Shown: positions 25,196 to 34,612 of the stretch, piece after piece
Numbering within the stretch: the stretch's first letter is position 1
How the letters are laid out: every line of letters begins with the position of its first letter
Notes under the pieces: model-generated
Databases searched by the model: none
Seen by the model: the letters and a program-made list of their open reading frames with translations, nothing else
Told to the model about the DNA's origin: nothing
Assembly: GCA_020632575.1 (NCBI GenBank)
Contig: JACKFH010000002.1
Location: 310,001-374,000, forward strand
Reading direction: 5' to 3'
Origin: Candidatus Omnitrophota bacterium
Lineage (GTDB): Bacteria > Hinthialibacterota > Hinthialibacteria > OLB16
Length of the DNA: 64,000 bases
Program-made: the position numbers and the translations under genes

Positions 25196-27481
25196 CTACC
25201 GAAATCGTTCTTTCCGATTCTGAATATCCTCGAGGATTTTTTCTACCTCCCCCGCATCCTGCTCGGCGCCTTGGTCTTTGAGGATCTCCAGCGCCTCGTT
25301 GTAGTACCGTTCCGCGCTCTCGAGATCGTAAAACCGATTCAAAGAGAGATCGCCAAGCCGGAGCCTCGCCTCTGGGTAGGTCGGCTTCCGGTCGCCCAAA
25401 GTTTCCAGAAATCCTTTGTAGTATCTCGCCGCTTCCTCATACTGCCCCAATTGCTTCTCGAGAATCCCTGCGAGGTGAAGATACGATTCCTCGAGATGCG
25501 GGCTTCTTTCGCCGGTTCGGCGAGAATTCTGGATCTCGGCCAGATAGGCTCGAGCCGCCTCTTTCCAGCGTTGCTGTTTCTCGAATAGACGTCCCTTCAA
25601 GAACTGAAGGCCGACCTTGTTCGGTTCGAGAATGCCCACGAATTGAAGGAGCTGGCCGGCGGTGAGGTAATCGTTCCTCTGCAATTGGGCGGTCGCCTCC
25701 AACATGACGCGGTTCGGATTGTCGGATGTCTCCCGGGCCCTTCGGATCTGACGGATCGCGAGGTTGGGATCGCCTTTCGCCGCCAAGTAGTAATAGGCCA
25801 ACCAGAGTGTGTATTCCCCCTCGCCCGGAACCAAATCCTGGGCGGTGGCCAATGCTTGATAGGCCCTCCCCGGATCGCCTCCGGCGATCTCGAGCGAGGT
25901 CTTGCCCCAAAACCCGAGCCTTTGGGCGACATACTTCGCGTTGGCTTGCCACATGAGAAAGACCGACACAACCGCGAGCGCCACACCCAACAGGATTCCA
26001 ATCCCGCTCAACCAGAGTCCCCTTGGCCTTGCGGTTTCGCCTTTTTCCCAACGGTTCGGTAGGGCGATTGCGATTCCAAGTAAAACCGCGAGCAAGAAGA
26101 CCTGCGCCGGGCGATGGAAGGGGTAGTCGAAGAGACTGCCGCCAAAACCCGCCCAGACGCCCGAAAGGAAACCGATTCGAAGAATGGAGTCCCCATTGTT
26201 TTCCGACCCAAGGATGAATCGGTAAGCCCGGCATTGGCACCACACAAAGAACAGTTCGACAATCAGAAGTCCGAGAACCCCGAACTCGACCAATGTTTGC
26301 AAATACTCGTTGTGCAGGTGTGTCGCTCTGAGGGAGTGCAGCCTCGCGACTCGCACTTTGAACTTTTCTCCCTCCGGTCCCTCCACCAGATCTCGGAGTG
26401 TGTCCAGGAATTGGATTTTGAATTCGCCCGCCCCCAATCCCACCCAAGGGTCCTCCCGCCACATCTGGAATCCACAGTGGGCGAGCAACGCGCGAACGGT
26501 CACGGAGTCCCCTCGGAGGGCCAATGTCTCCGCCCAATGATCCAGGTAAGAACTGTTTTCTCCCGCCGGGGACTGGTTGGCGATCACGAAGCCTCCAGCC
26601 AATGCGAGCGCCAGGAGTCCCGCGACGATCCAGGCTGGCCGAGAGAGAGATTTCTTTGCAGTTGCATTCTTCACTCTCCGCTTTCTTCGAAGCAGTAGGA
26701 ATGTGACCCCAAAATGGACGGCGCCCACCATAAGTGCGAGAAAGGCTCCCTTCGAACGTGTGCTCACCAAGGCGAAGGTTCCCGCGGCGAGGACCAAAAC
26801 GAGGATCACTCGAGGGAGGCGCGACCGGACGACCAGGAGCCACCCGATCAAGGGAAAGATCGCAATCGCCAAATAGCCCGCCACCCAATTCGGGTTCCCA
26901 ATCGTCCCGAAAATCCTCTCCTTGACCGATTGCCCGAAAACATCGATTTCCCCTTGGGTTAGGAGCACCACTGGATTGACCTGGAGACCTGTCTGGTTCT
27001 GGACAATTTCAAGAAGAACCACCGACACCTCGAGGGTGAAGGCCATGCAAAGGATGGCGAGAAAGGCTCGTTGGTTGCGGCCCGACCTGAGCGTGAGCGA
27101 TGCGACACAAAACAGGACCAACCAGGCGACCGCGGGCAGAAGGATGTGGATGAAGTACTCGACCTGAAGCGGGGCGCCTTCGGAACCGAACGACGTTGGC
27201 GAGGAGGTTTGATAGGCTCTCTGGAATTGATATCCGATCAGTCCAATAAATGGGATCAATGCAATGACGGGCGCCGGTGGCAGCGGAAGTGTTCGTCGAC
27301 GAAACGCCTCGGAGATTAGCCAGAGCCCCCAGAGCAACAAACACGCTCCGGCAATCCAGACGATGACCAGGAATTTGGGTTCGCGGAATGTTTGAAAGGC
27401 GCCGCGGTCGAAAAACAGAAGCGACAGGAAACAACCCGCCCCAAGCAGAGACCGCAACCCGAGACGGGCAAATCCGCTCAT
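25196..27481 (-). CDS. O-antigen ligase-like protein with C-terminal TPRs
   Basis: A 761-residue protein. The first 500 residues hold about twelve membrane helices and the Wzy_C-type loop: GLGAGEFKIQFLDTL, then THLHNEYLQTLVEFGVLGLL, typical of ligases and polymerases that use lipid-linked glycans. The C-terminal 200 residues are tetratricopeptide-like (AYQALATAQDLVPGEGEYTL, LHLAGILEKQLGQYEEAARY). It may join or polymerise glycans or decorate pilin; it lies next to pilB and pilT. The ATG at 27481 has no good ribosome-binding site. Confidence 0.85.
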   Translation of the reverse strand: MSGFARLGLRSLLGAGCFLSLLFFDRGAFQTFREPKFLVIVWIAGACLLLWGLWLISEAFRRRTLPLPPAPVIALIPFIGLIGYQFQRAYQTSSPTSFGSEGAPLQVEYFIHILLPAVAWLVLFCVASLTLRSGRNQRAFLAILCMAFTLEVSVVLLEIVQNQTGLQVNPVVLLTQGEIDVFGQSVKERIFGTIGNPNWVAGYLAIAIFPLIGWLLVVRSRLPRVILVLVLAAGTFALVSTRSKGAFLALMVGAVHFGVTFLLLRRKRRVKNATAKKSLSRPAWIVAGLLALALAGGFVIANQSPAGENSSYLDHWAETLALRGDSVTVRALLAHCGFQMWREDPWVGLGAGEFKIQFLDTLRDLVEGPEGEKFKVRVARLHSLRATHLHNEYLQTLVEFGVLGLLIVELFFVWCQCRAYRFILGSENNGDSILRIGFLSGVWAGFGGSLFDYPFHRPAQVFLLAVLLGIAIALPNRWEKGETARPRGLWLSGIGILLGVALAVVSVFLMWQANAKYVAQRLGFWGKTSLEIAGGDPGRAYQALATAQDLVPGEGEYTLWLAYYYLAAKGDPNLAIRQIRRARETSDNPNRVMLEATAQLQRNDYLTAGQLLQFVGILEPNKVGLQFLKGRLFEKQQRWKEAARAYLAEIQNSRRTGERSPHLEESYLHLAGILEKQLGQYEEAARYYKGFLETLGDRKPTYPEARLRLGDLSLNRFYDLESAERYYNEALEILKDQGAEQDAGEVEKILEDIQNRKERFR

Positions 27482-27540
27482 CCCTCGTCAAACCTCTTTG
27501 CTGACCGGATTGATCGAATGCAAGGCGACTCCATCAAGGT

Positions 27541-29319
27541 CTATTCGGAGGTTTCTCGAACCACTTCTTCGATGGTCGTCAGTCCGGCGACGATCTTTTT
27601 CCAACCATCCTCGCGAAGGGTCAACATCCCCTCGTCGCGAGCCTGCTGGAAGATGACCGAACTGGGGGCGCGGGCGAGGATCATATCCCGCACAGCGTCC
27701 GATACCACGAACACCTCGAAGATTCCCAACCGTCCCTTGTATCCGGAATAACCGCAATCTTCGCAGCCGGAGCCCTTGAAGAAGGTCACTCCTTCCACAT
27801 CCTCGGGACTGACACCGAGATCGTACAAGTCCTCTTCGGTCGCTGTGTAGGGTTGCTTGCATCGATTGCAGATCTTTCGCACCAGTCGCTGCGCGACCAC
27901 CGCCTCGACAGAGGAGGTGATCAAGAATGGCTCCACTCCCATGTCGACCAGACGAGTCACCGCCGAGGGGGCGTCGTTGGTGTGCAGGGTCGAAAGCACC
28001 AAGTGACCGGTGAGCGAGGCTTCGATCGCGATCTTGGCCGTATCGGAGTCACGAATCTCACCGACCATGATGACATCCGGGTCCTGACGAAGAATGGACC
28101 GGAGACACGCCGCGAAGGTCAGACCGACCTCGTCGTTGATATTCACCTGAACCACGCCTCGGAATTCATATTCGACCGGGTTCTCGACCGTGATCACTTT
28201 CAGTTCCGGATTGTAAATTCTCTGCAAGGCGCCATAGAGCGTGGTGGTCTTACCGGAGCCGGTCGGACCGGTGACAAGCAGGATGCCGTTCGGTCTCTTA
28301 ATGATCTTCTCGAAGATCGCCATATTCTCCGGAGTCATTCCCGATTGCTCGAGACCGACCATCGCGTTTTGCTGATCGAGAATACGAAGCACAATGCTCT
28401 CGCCGCCGACTGTCGGAAGAGTCGAAACACGCAGGTCGACATCGCGATTGGAAATGTTCAACCGGATACGACCGTCTTGGGGCAATCGGCTCTCGGAAAT
28501 GTCCATGTTCGACATGACCTTGATACGGGAGATGATCGCCGATTGCAGCGCCAACGGAGGCGGCTTGGTTTCATGCAACGCGCCGTCCACACGATACCGG
28601 ATACGGAACGTTTCCTGAAAAGGCTCGAGATGAAGGTCGGAGGCCCGGTCTTTCACCGCCTGAAGCAGGATGAGGTTGACCAACCGGATGATGGGGGGTT
28701 GGTTGACCACCTTTTCCAGGTTCCCGATATCGTCCTCGCGAACCGCGAAGTCGACACTCTCTTCCGAGATGCCTTCGAGAATCGATTCGATGCTGGAATC
28801 GACTTGGCCGAAGTATTCGTCGATCAGCTTGTTTACATCGTCGGGTTTAGCGATAGCTCCCTTGACCGGTTCCGCCAAGAGTTGCTCGAGGTCATCCACG
28901 GTCCGGATATTTTCCGGTTGAGCCATCGCGACCAGGATGACGCCGTCGTCGTCGCGGGTGATGGGGAAGACGCGGTAGGAATGGGCCACTTGGGGAGGGA
29001 AGGAGGTGATCAGAGCGGGCTCGGGATCGTAGTCCTTCATTCGAATGAAGGGCATCCCCAGTTTTTCCGCCAAGGCCATCAACTCTTCTTCCTCGGAGGA
29101 GACCTGAGACTGGGTCAGAGCGCTATCGATGGATTGTCCGGCCTCGGATTCGTCATGAACCGGCCCACGTCCATCGCCGCGGGATCCCTCGACTCGTCCG
29201 CCCGCCTCGGTTTCATCGCCGACAGAGCCGGGTGTCCCCACGAGTCCAGCCGATTCCATCAAGGAATCGATATCGACATCTTTTTTCTTGGGATCGCCTG
29301 GTTTCTTTTTGTCAGCCAT
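27541..29319 (-). CDS. pilB: Type IV pilus assembly ATPase PilB (GspE family)
   Basis: A 592-residue ATPase. A polar N-terminus (DKKKPGDPKKKDVD...) precedes a GspE N-terminal domain (LAEKLGMPFIRMKDYDPEP). The ATPase domain has Walker A GPTGSGKTTTLYGAL, an Asp box and Walker B DPDVIMVGEIRDSDTAKIA. The C-terminal zinc site is CNRCKQP with CEDCGYSGYKGR. It powers pilus extension or type II secretion. It is followed upstream by pilT and has no pilin or pilC next to it in this window. Confidence 0.93.
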   Translation of the reverse strand: MADKKKPGDPKKKDVDIDSLMESAGLVGTPGSVGDETEAGGRVEGSRGDGRGPVHDESEAGQSIDSALTQSQVSSEEEELMALAEKLGMPFIRMKDYDPEPALITSFPPQVAHSYRVFPITRDDDGVILVAMAQPENIRTVDDLEQLLAEPVKGAIAKPDDVNKLIDEYFGQVDSSIESILEGISEESVDFAVREDDIGNLEKVVNQPPIIRLVNLILLQAVKDRASDLHLEPFQETFRIRYRVDGALHETKPPPLALQSAIISRIKVMSNMDISESRLPQDGRIRLNISNRDVDLRVSTLPTVGGESIVLRILDQQNAMVGLEQSGMTPENMAIFEKIIKRPNGILLVTGPTGSGKTTTLYGALQRIYNPELKVITVENPVEYEFRGVVQVNINDEVGLTFAACLRSILRQDPDVIMVGEIRDSDTAKIAIEASLTGHLVLSTLHTNDAPSAVTRLVDMGVEPFLITSSVEAVVAQRLVRKICNRCKQPYTATEEDLYDLGVSPEDVEGVTFFKGSGCEDCGYSGYKGRLGIFEVFVVSDAVRDMILARAPSSVIFQQARDEGMLTLREDGWKKIVAGLTTIEEVVRETSE

Positions 29320-29353
29320 GATCTCTCTCTTCTAGATTGGTCTATGAATCGAT

Positions 29354-30418
29354 TTATCCGAGCATTCGTTGACGCAACTCCTCGACATTCGCCGCGCGCG
29401 CCAATGCGTCCTCACCAGTGATCTTACCCGCGTTGTAGAGATTCAGCAAAGACTGATCCATGCTGATCATCCCCAGTTTGGTCCCCGTTTGAATCGAGCT
29501 GAGAATACGATTCGTCTTCCTTTCGCGAATCAAGTTGGAGATAGCGGGGGTCATAATCATGATTTCGTAGGCCGCCACACGCCCTTTGCCGCTGGCGTGC
29601 CCGAGCAACTGCTGGGAAATCACCGCGGCGAGGGTGACTGAAAGCTGCATTCGCACCTGTTCCTGCTGGGTCACCGGGAAAGCGTCGACAATTCGGTTGA
29701 TCGTCTGCGCCGCGCTGTTGGTGTGCAGGGTCGCGAACACCAGGTGTCCGGTTTCCGACGCGGTGATCGCCGCCTCCATCGTTTCGAGGTCTCGCATCTC
29801 GCCCACCAGGATCACATCGGGATCCTGTCTGAGAGCCTGACGGAGAGCGTGTGCGAAAGAGGGGGTGTCGATATTCAACTCACGGTGAGTCACGATCGAC
29901 CGTTTGTGCGGGTGGGAGTATTCGATCGGATCTTCAATGGTGATGATGTGGTGGTCCATGTTGGCGTTGACGAAATCGATCATCGACGCCAGCGTGGTTG
30001 TCTTACCGGATCCGGTCGGACCCACCACCAGGATAAGCCCTCGGGGTCTCGCGAGCAGTTCTTTAATGGCCCCCACAGGGAGGCCTAATTGCTCGAAAGT
30101 CAGGATCCGGAAGGGAATTAACCGCATCACGATACCGATGTTTCCGCGAGCTCGGAGCACACTGACTCGGAATCGCGCGAGATTTCCGAAAGCGTAACCG
30201 AAGTCGCAGGAGCCAATTTCTTGGACCTCCTCCCGATATCGGTCGGGGGTGATGGCCTCCATCAAACCGACCGAATCCTCCGGTGTGAGCGGTTCGCTGG
30301 AAAGGTTTTCTAGACGACCGTCGACTCGAATGGTTGGGGGACGCCCCACCGAAATGTGAAGGTCGGAAGCATCGCGTTCCACCACCATTTTCAGCAAATC
30401 GTTGATTTCTATTGCCAT
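29354..30418 (-). CDS. pilT: Type IV pilus retraction ATPase PilT
   Basis: A 354-residue retraction ATPase. The start LLKMVVERDASDLHISVG and the AIRNLIREGK-like AISNLIRERKTNRI are PilT signatures. Walker A is GPTGSGKTTTLASM, Walker B DPDVILVGEMRDLETMEAA, and the GKITGEDALARA tail is typical. It powers pilus depolymerisation and twitching. It is 34 bases upstream of pilB on the same strand, so both probably share a transcript. Confidence 0.95.
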   Translation of the reverse strand: MAIEINDLLKMVVERDASDLHISVGRPPTIRVDGRLENLSSEPLTPEDSVGLMEAITPDRYREEVQEIGSCDFGYAFGNLARFRVSVLRARGNIGIVMRLIPFRILTFEQLGLPVGAIKELLARPRGLILVVGPTGSGKTTTLASMIDFVNANMDHHIITIEDPIEYSHPHKRSIVTHRELNIDTPSFAHALRQALRQDPDVILVGEMRDLETMEAAITASETGHLVFATLHTNSAAQTINRIVDAFPVTQQEQVRMQLSVTLAAVISQQLLGHASGKGRVAAYEIMIMTPAISNLIRERKTNRILSSIQTGTKLGMISMDQSLLNLYNAGKITGEDALARAANVEELRQRMLG

Positions 30419-30678
30419 GGGAGTTGAGTACCTACTCCAAAGAGAAGAAACTTCGCGGGATTCGGCCCGGCAGACCGCACTTCGGTCATCATTTTCAAGC
30501 TAGTGCCCGAATTGGTAGGTGTCAACCCATTGAAACAGATTGCGGGTTTTAAACATTGACGGGCTATCCTTGTTTCGGCAAACTTGGTCTTTCATCCTGG
30601 CATTCAATCGAACCTTCCAATCGCCGAGGATGAATTCAATGAGAGGATTCCTTTTCGGAATGCTCTTCGGGGGGAAGC

Positions 30679-31473
30679 ATGATCCAATACCTAGAACTCT
30701 TACGGTATGTCAAAGAAAATGGGGTCCGTAAAGAGGATCGGACTGGGACCGGGACGATCAGTGTTTTCGGCTACCAGATGCGATTCGACCTCGCCGCTGG
30801 ATTTCCTTTGGTCACCACCAAGAAATGCCACTTGAAATCGATCATCCACGAACTCCTCTGGTTTCTGGCGGGAGATACCAATGTTCGCTACCTCCAGGAG
30901 AATGGGGTTCGGATCTGGAATGAGTGGGCCGATGAGAATGGCGAATTGGGACCCATCTATGGCTACCAGTGGCGTTCCTGGCCAACCCCGGATGGCGGGC
31001 ATATCGACCAGATCTCCCAATTGATGGAAATGATTCGGACCTACCCGGATTCCCGTCGGCTTATTGTCAGCGGTTGGAATGTGGGGGAGATCGAAAAGAT
31101 GGCGCTTCCTCCCTGTCACACGATCTTTCAGTTCTACGTCGCGGAGGGAAAGCTTTCCTGCCAACTTTATCAACGGAGCGCCGACATCTTTCTCGGCGTC
31201 CCGTTCAATATCGCCTCGTATGCGTTGCTGACTCAAATGATCGCGCAGGTTACCGATCTTCAGCTCGGAGATTTCGTTCACACTTTCGGGGACGCTCACA
31301 TCTATTTGAACCACATGGAGCAGGTCGACCTCCAATTATCGCGCGAGCCCTATCCCCTTCCGACCATGTGGATCAATCCCGAGGTGAAATCCATCTTCGA
31401 TTTCAAATACGAGGATTTCGAACTCAAAAATTACCAATGCCATCCCGCCATTAAGGCCCCCATCGCGGTCTAA
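30679..31473 (+). CDS. thyA: Thymidylate synthase
   Basis: This 264-residue enzyme methylates dUMP to dTMP using methylene-tetrahydrofolate. RTGTGTISVFGYQMRFDL, the catalytic LPPCHTIFQFYV with the active cysteine, GVPFNIASYALLTQMIA and the HTFGDAHIYLNHMEQ folate/dUMP region are all present, so it is complete. GGGGGGAAGC precedes the ATG. The adjacent dihydrofolate reductase recycles its product. Confidence 0.97.
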   Translation: MIQYLELLRYVKENGVRKEDRTGTGTISVFGYQMRFDLAAGFPLVTTKKCHLKSIIHELLWFLAGDTNVRYLQENGVRIWNEWADENGELGPIYGYQWRSWPTPDGGHIDQISQLMEMIRTYPDSRRLIVSGWNVGEIEKMALPPCHTIFQFYVAEGKLSCQLYQRSADIFLGVPFNIASYALLTQMIAQVTDLQLGDFVHTFGDAHIYLNHMEQVDLQLSREPYPLPTMWINPEVKSIFDFKYEDFELKNYQCHPAIKAPIAV

Positions 31474-31475
31474 CG

Positions 31476-31961
31476 ATGACAGTCTCCATCATTGTCGCGG
31501 TTGCCAAAAACGGAATCATCGGAAAAGAGAACGACCTTCCGTGGCGCCTCTCCGAGGACCTCAAGCATTTCAAGAGGACGACACTTGGCAAGCCGGTCAT
31601 CATGGGGCGGAAAACGTACGAGTCGGTCGGAAAACCACTCCCCGGCCGCCGGAACATCGTGGTGTCCCGAAACCCCTCGTATGAAGTGGAGGGATGTGAG
31701 GTGGCGCATTCGATCGAAGAGGCGATCGATTGGACCATGGACGCTGACGAGGTGATGATCTTGGGCGGAGGACGACTCTACTCCGATGCTCTCCCGCTCA
31801 CTGACCGGATCTACCTCACCCAGGTCGATGCGGAGGTCGTGGGGGACACACGCTTCCCAGACTTGGATATGGGAGAATGGCAAGAGGTCGATCGCTGGAC
31901 CCATCCAGCGGACGAAAAGAACGATTTCCCCTGCACATTTTTGATTTTAGAGCGAAAGTGA
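31476..31961 (+). CDS. folA: Dihydrofolate reductase
   Basis: This 161-residue reductase starts 3 bases after thyA stops. It shows VAVAKNGIIGKENDLPWRL, the conserved MGRKTYESVGKPLPGR and NIVVSR NADPH-binding region, and MILGGGRLYSDAL. It reduces dihydrofolate made by ThyA, so the pair works as one cycle. Confidence 0.97.
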   Translation: MTVSIIVAVAKNGIIGKENDLPWRLSEDLKHFKRTTLGKPVIMGRKTYESVGKPLPGRRNIVVSRNPSYEVEGCEVAHSIEEAIDWTMDADEVMILGGGRLYSDALPLTDRIYLTQVDAEVVGDTRFPDLDMGEWQEVDRWTHPADEKNDFPCTFLILERK

Positions 31962-32050
31962 GACCGGTTCGCTTCCTTCCCCAAATGAATGCGTGGCGCC
32001 CAGCCCCCAAAAAAAATCTCTTTTCATGCTAAAAAAACGAGTTTTTTCTC

Positions 32051-32079
32051 TTGATTTCGGCTGAAAGCCGGAGTAGAGT
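32051..32079 (+). promoter_or_regulatory. Weak candidate promoter for the PEP-CTERM gene
   Basis: TTGATT (32051-32056), a 17-base spacer and TAGAGT (32074-32079) form a weak sigma-70-like pair about 130 bases before the PEP-CTERM start. Most of the 245-base gap after folA is AT-rich and has no other structure I can support. Confidence 0.25.
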
Positions 32080-32206
32080 GTTTATGTTAGATTATTTCTT
32101 TGGATGTTTTTTGTTGAGATCGCACTGAGATCTTGTGAGTTCCGTACCTCAGGCACCTTCCCCTAATGAATACGACTGATCTGGGGGAAGACGAGAGGAA
32201 AAGGCA

Positions 32207-32470
32207 ATGGAGAAGAAACGCGATAGGTTGGTCAGGATCGGGAAACGATCCCTGTTAGCCCTAGTCCTTCTAGCGGTTGCGATCGCTGTTTGTGCCCAAA
32301 TCCCCGAGTGGATCGAGATGATTCCGAAGATCGAACCGGTCTTCACCGCCCCGGCGGCGGCGGAGCCTGTCCCCCAGGAGACCATACCCGAACCGGCCAC
32401 CATGGCTCTGCTCGGGATGGGTGGCGCGGCTCTGTTCTACCGTCGAGCCAAATCGAAGAACCAAGTTTAG
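32207..32470 (+). CDS. Very short PEP-CTERM sorting-domain protein
   Basis: An 87-residue protein: a basic N-terminus, a hydrophobic signal or membrane segment (SLLALVLLAVAIAVCAQIP), a 25-residue acidic/proline-rich spacer, then the sorting signal IPEPATMALLGMGGAALFY followed by basic residues. PEP-CTERM signals direct proteins to exosortase processing, usually in exopolysaccharide-producing bacteria. The mature protein would be only some 30 residues. An AGGA site precedes the ATG. Its stop overlaps the end of the convergent FkbM gene by 4 bases. No exosortase is in this window. Confidence 0.85.
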   Translation: MEKKRDRLVRIGKRSLLALVLLAVAIAVCAQIPEWIEMIPKIEPVFTAPAAAEPVPQETIPEPATMALLGMGGAALFYRRAKSKNQV

Positions 32471-33375
32471 AACGGATCTCGCCCCGAAGTTCCAACCGCA
32501 AGTAAGTTTGTGTGACGTTGAGAGTGTGCTCCAAATTCTGTCAACAGTCGTTCAATCCAACCCTCTTCGTCCCCATCTTGGATTCTGCGGATAGACTCAT
32601 CCTCCTCATGCAAATGGAATAGTCGGAAGTCTCGGCGCATCAACCACAAGAGAACCTCGAGAGGATCCGCGCCCGCTTCTCTTAATCCGCTAGGCCAAAA
32701 CTCGAAGAAGATTCGAACTCCGGGGTTGGTCTCCAAGAGTCCTGACATCCCTTTGAGCGCCTCCCCCTCGGACCCTTGCACATCCATCTTGATGAAGTCG
32801 ATTGGGATTCCCTTTAGTGGCTCGAAATCATCCAATCGAATGGTTTCAACGCGCACGCTCTCGCCGGATTGGGAGGTGGGGTGAGTCCGATGATCGCCCG
32901 AATTGAGTGGGTTCAAGAATAGAGTCGTCCAACCCGTCTCCTCCCCGACAGCCGCCTCCACGAGGGTGACATTCGACAGGCCGTTGGTTCTAATGTTTTC
33001 CGCAAGAAGATGGTGGGATTCCGGACACGGTTCGAAGGAAAAAACTCTCCCTTTGGGGCCGACCTCTCGAGCCATGACCAACGTGAATAGCCCGATGTGG
33101 GCCCCGATATCCAAAACGGTGTCTCCCTCGCGCACCCACCGTTTCACCAAGTTCCTTTCAAAGACCTCGTAATCCGGAGTGAGGGACAAATCGAGAGAGT
33201 CGTTCCGATCTAGATGGAGGAAGAAACCATCGACTTCGGCAGTGGAATGCTTCAGGGATTTCTTGAACCGATGATAGAGTGGGCGAATGAATGTCGCTCT
33301 TTCGACACCCAAAGGGCGCAAAACCGAACGGATGAACTGAACGATCCTGAAGGTCCCAGAGGTCATGTTTCCCAT
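32467..33375 (-). CDS. FkbM-family methyltransferase
   Basis: A 302-residue methyltransferase. DTVLDIGAHIGLFTLVMA is FkbM-type motif I, with FSFEPCPESHHLLAENI and the IDFIKMDVQGSEGEALKGM signature of the family. FkbM enzymes O-methylate sugars or hydroxyls in polysaccharides and secondary metabolites. The exact start is uncertain: ATGs at 33375 and 33366 and a TTG at 33378 are all possible. Its C-terminal stop overlaps the convergent PEP-CTERM gene. Confidence 0.87.
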   Translation of the reverse strand: MGNMTSGTFRIVQFIRSVLRPLGVERATFIRPLYHRFKKSLKHSTAEVDGFFLHLDRNDSLDLSLTPDYEVFERNLVKRWVREGDTVLDIGAHIGLFTLVMAREVGPKGRVFSFEPCPESHHLLAENIRTNGLSNVTLVEAAVGEETGWTTLFLNPLNSGDHRTHPTSQSGESVRVETIRLDDFEPLKGIPIDFIKMDVQGSEGEALKGMSGLLETNPGVRIFFEFWPSGLREAGADPLEVLLWLMRRDFRLFHLHEEDESIRRIQDGDEEGWIERLLTEFGAHSQRHTNLLAVGTSGRDPF

Positions 33376-33426
33376 CAATTGAAAATCAGTTCCCGAGGTC
33401 GTTCCGGAAAGAAATCTCCGAAGCAG

Positions 33427-34449
33427 TTATCCGTGAACCGAAGTCAGGACATTCTGGACAATGGCGTCGGCGTCCACTCCATCGGCCTCAGCGCGGAAGG
33501 TTGCGACGATCCGGTGCCGAAGAACCGGCGGGGCCACCTCTTGGATATCCTCTTTGGAGACCGAATAACGACCGTGCAAAATAGCACGAGCCTTCGCGGC
33601 CAAAATGAGATAGTACGAGGCGCGGGGACCGGCGCCCCAGGAGACGTACTTGTTCATGAACTCCTCGAATTCCTCCAGACGGTCCGAACCTGGACGAGTG
33701 CTGGTCGCGAGTTCGACCGCATACTCGACGAGATCCTCCGACACGGGAACTCGGCGCACAAGTTCCTGCAGCGCGAGCACTTCCTGGCCAGAGAGAACCG
33801 GCTCCACCTTTGGTTTGTATGCCGAGGTGTTTCGCTTCACAATCTCGACCTCCTCCCGACGACTCGGGTATTCGACCTTGAGCGAGAACATGAAACGGTC
33901 GAGCTGCGCCTCGGGAAGGGGATAGGTGCCCTCTTGCTCGATGGGGTTTTGGGTTGCTAAGACAAAGAACGGCAGGGGCAGGGCATGATCCTCGCCCGCG
34001 GCGGTCACCATGTATTCCTGCATCGCCTCGAGCAGCGCGGCTTGAGTCTTCGGAGGAGTCCGGTTGATCTCATCGGCCAGCACCACATTGGCGAAAACCG
34101 GGCCCTTGACGAACCGGTAGTTGCGTTTGCCCGAGGATTGATCCTCCTCGATGATCTCCGTGCCGGTGATGTCGGAGGGCATCAGGTCGGGAGTGAACTG
34201 GACTCGCTTGAAGGATATCTGAAGCGCATCGGCGAACGTGCGAACAAGCAGGGTCTTCGCGAGGCCCGGGACGCCGATGAGCAGACAATGCCCGCCGGAG
34301 AGAAGACAGATCAGCAAATTTTCGATCACCTTCTCCTGACCGACGATCACCTCGCCGATCTCTTTCTTGAGACGGTTCGTTTTTTCTTTCAGGTCTTGAA
34401 CCAGAGCCACATCGTCCTGGCTCTTCTCTTCCAGCAAATCTTGCGTCAT
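33427..34449 (-). CDS. MoxR-family AAA+ ATPase
   Basis: A 340-residue AAA+ protein. Walker A is GVPGLAKT, Walker B VVLADEINRTPPKTQAALLE, sensor-1 FFVLATQNPIEQEGTYPLPEA, and the C-terminal lid contains YLILAAKARAILHGR. MoxR proteins act as chaperones for cofactor-loaded or secreted complexes and usually pair with DUF58 and transglutaminase genes. Here those partners (48179-51515) lie about 14 kb away. A GGGAG ribosome-binding site lies 9 bases before the ATG. Confidence 0.92.
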   Translation of the reverse strand: MTQDLLEEKSQDDVALVQDLKEKTNRLKKEIGEVIVGQEKVIENLLICLLSGGHCLLIGVPGLAKTLLVRTFADALQISFKRVQFTPDLMPSDITGTEIIEEDQSSGKRNYRFVKGPVFANVVLADEINRTPPKTQAALLEAMQEYMVTAAGEDHALPLPFFVLATQNPIEQEGTYPLPEAQLDRFMFSLKVEYPSRREEVEIVKRNTSAYKPKVEPVLSGQEVLALQELVRRVPVSEDLVEYAVELATSTRPGSDRLEEFEEFMNKYVSWGAGPRASYYLILAAKARAILHGRYSVSKEDIQEVAPPVLRHRIVATFRAEADGVDADAIVQNVLTSVHG

Positions 34450-34612
34450 GTATGAACTCCCAAATATGTTTCGTTATCCAAATATAAGTTCTCGAAATCC
34501 CTCGGGATAGGGCGCCTCAAGAGGCAAACGATCTCGATTTCACAGTATAACCCTTCCAGAAAGAGTTCTACCCCAGCATTGCGGGACGGTTCCTCACCGA
34601 CTTATTGGGTTT

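Noticed and set aside
27853..29421. 522-residue plus-strand frame
   Set aside because: It is antisense to pilB, which has complete motifs; the frame has no family features or ribosome-binding site.
30556..30584. TTGACG/CAAACT pair upstream of thyA
   Set aside because: The -10 match is too weak to claim a promoter.
32025..32060. A-tract and T-tract near 32034 as terminator of folA
   Set aside because: The AAAAAACGAGTTTTTT hairpin is short and AT-only; it was too weak to list.
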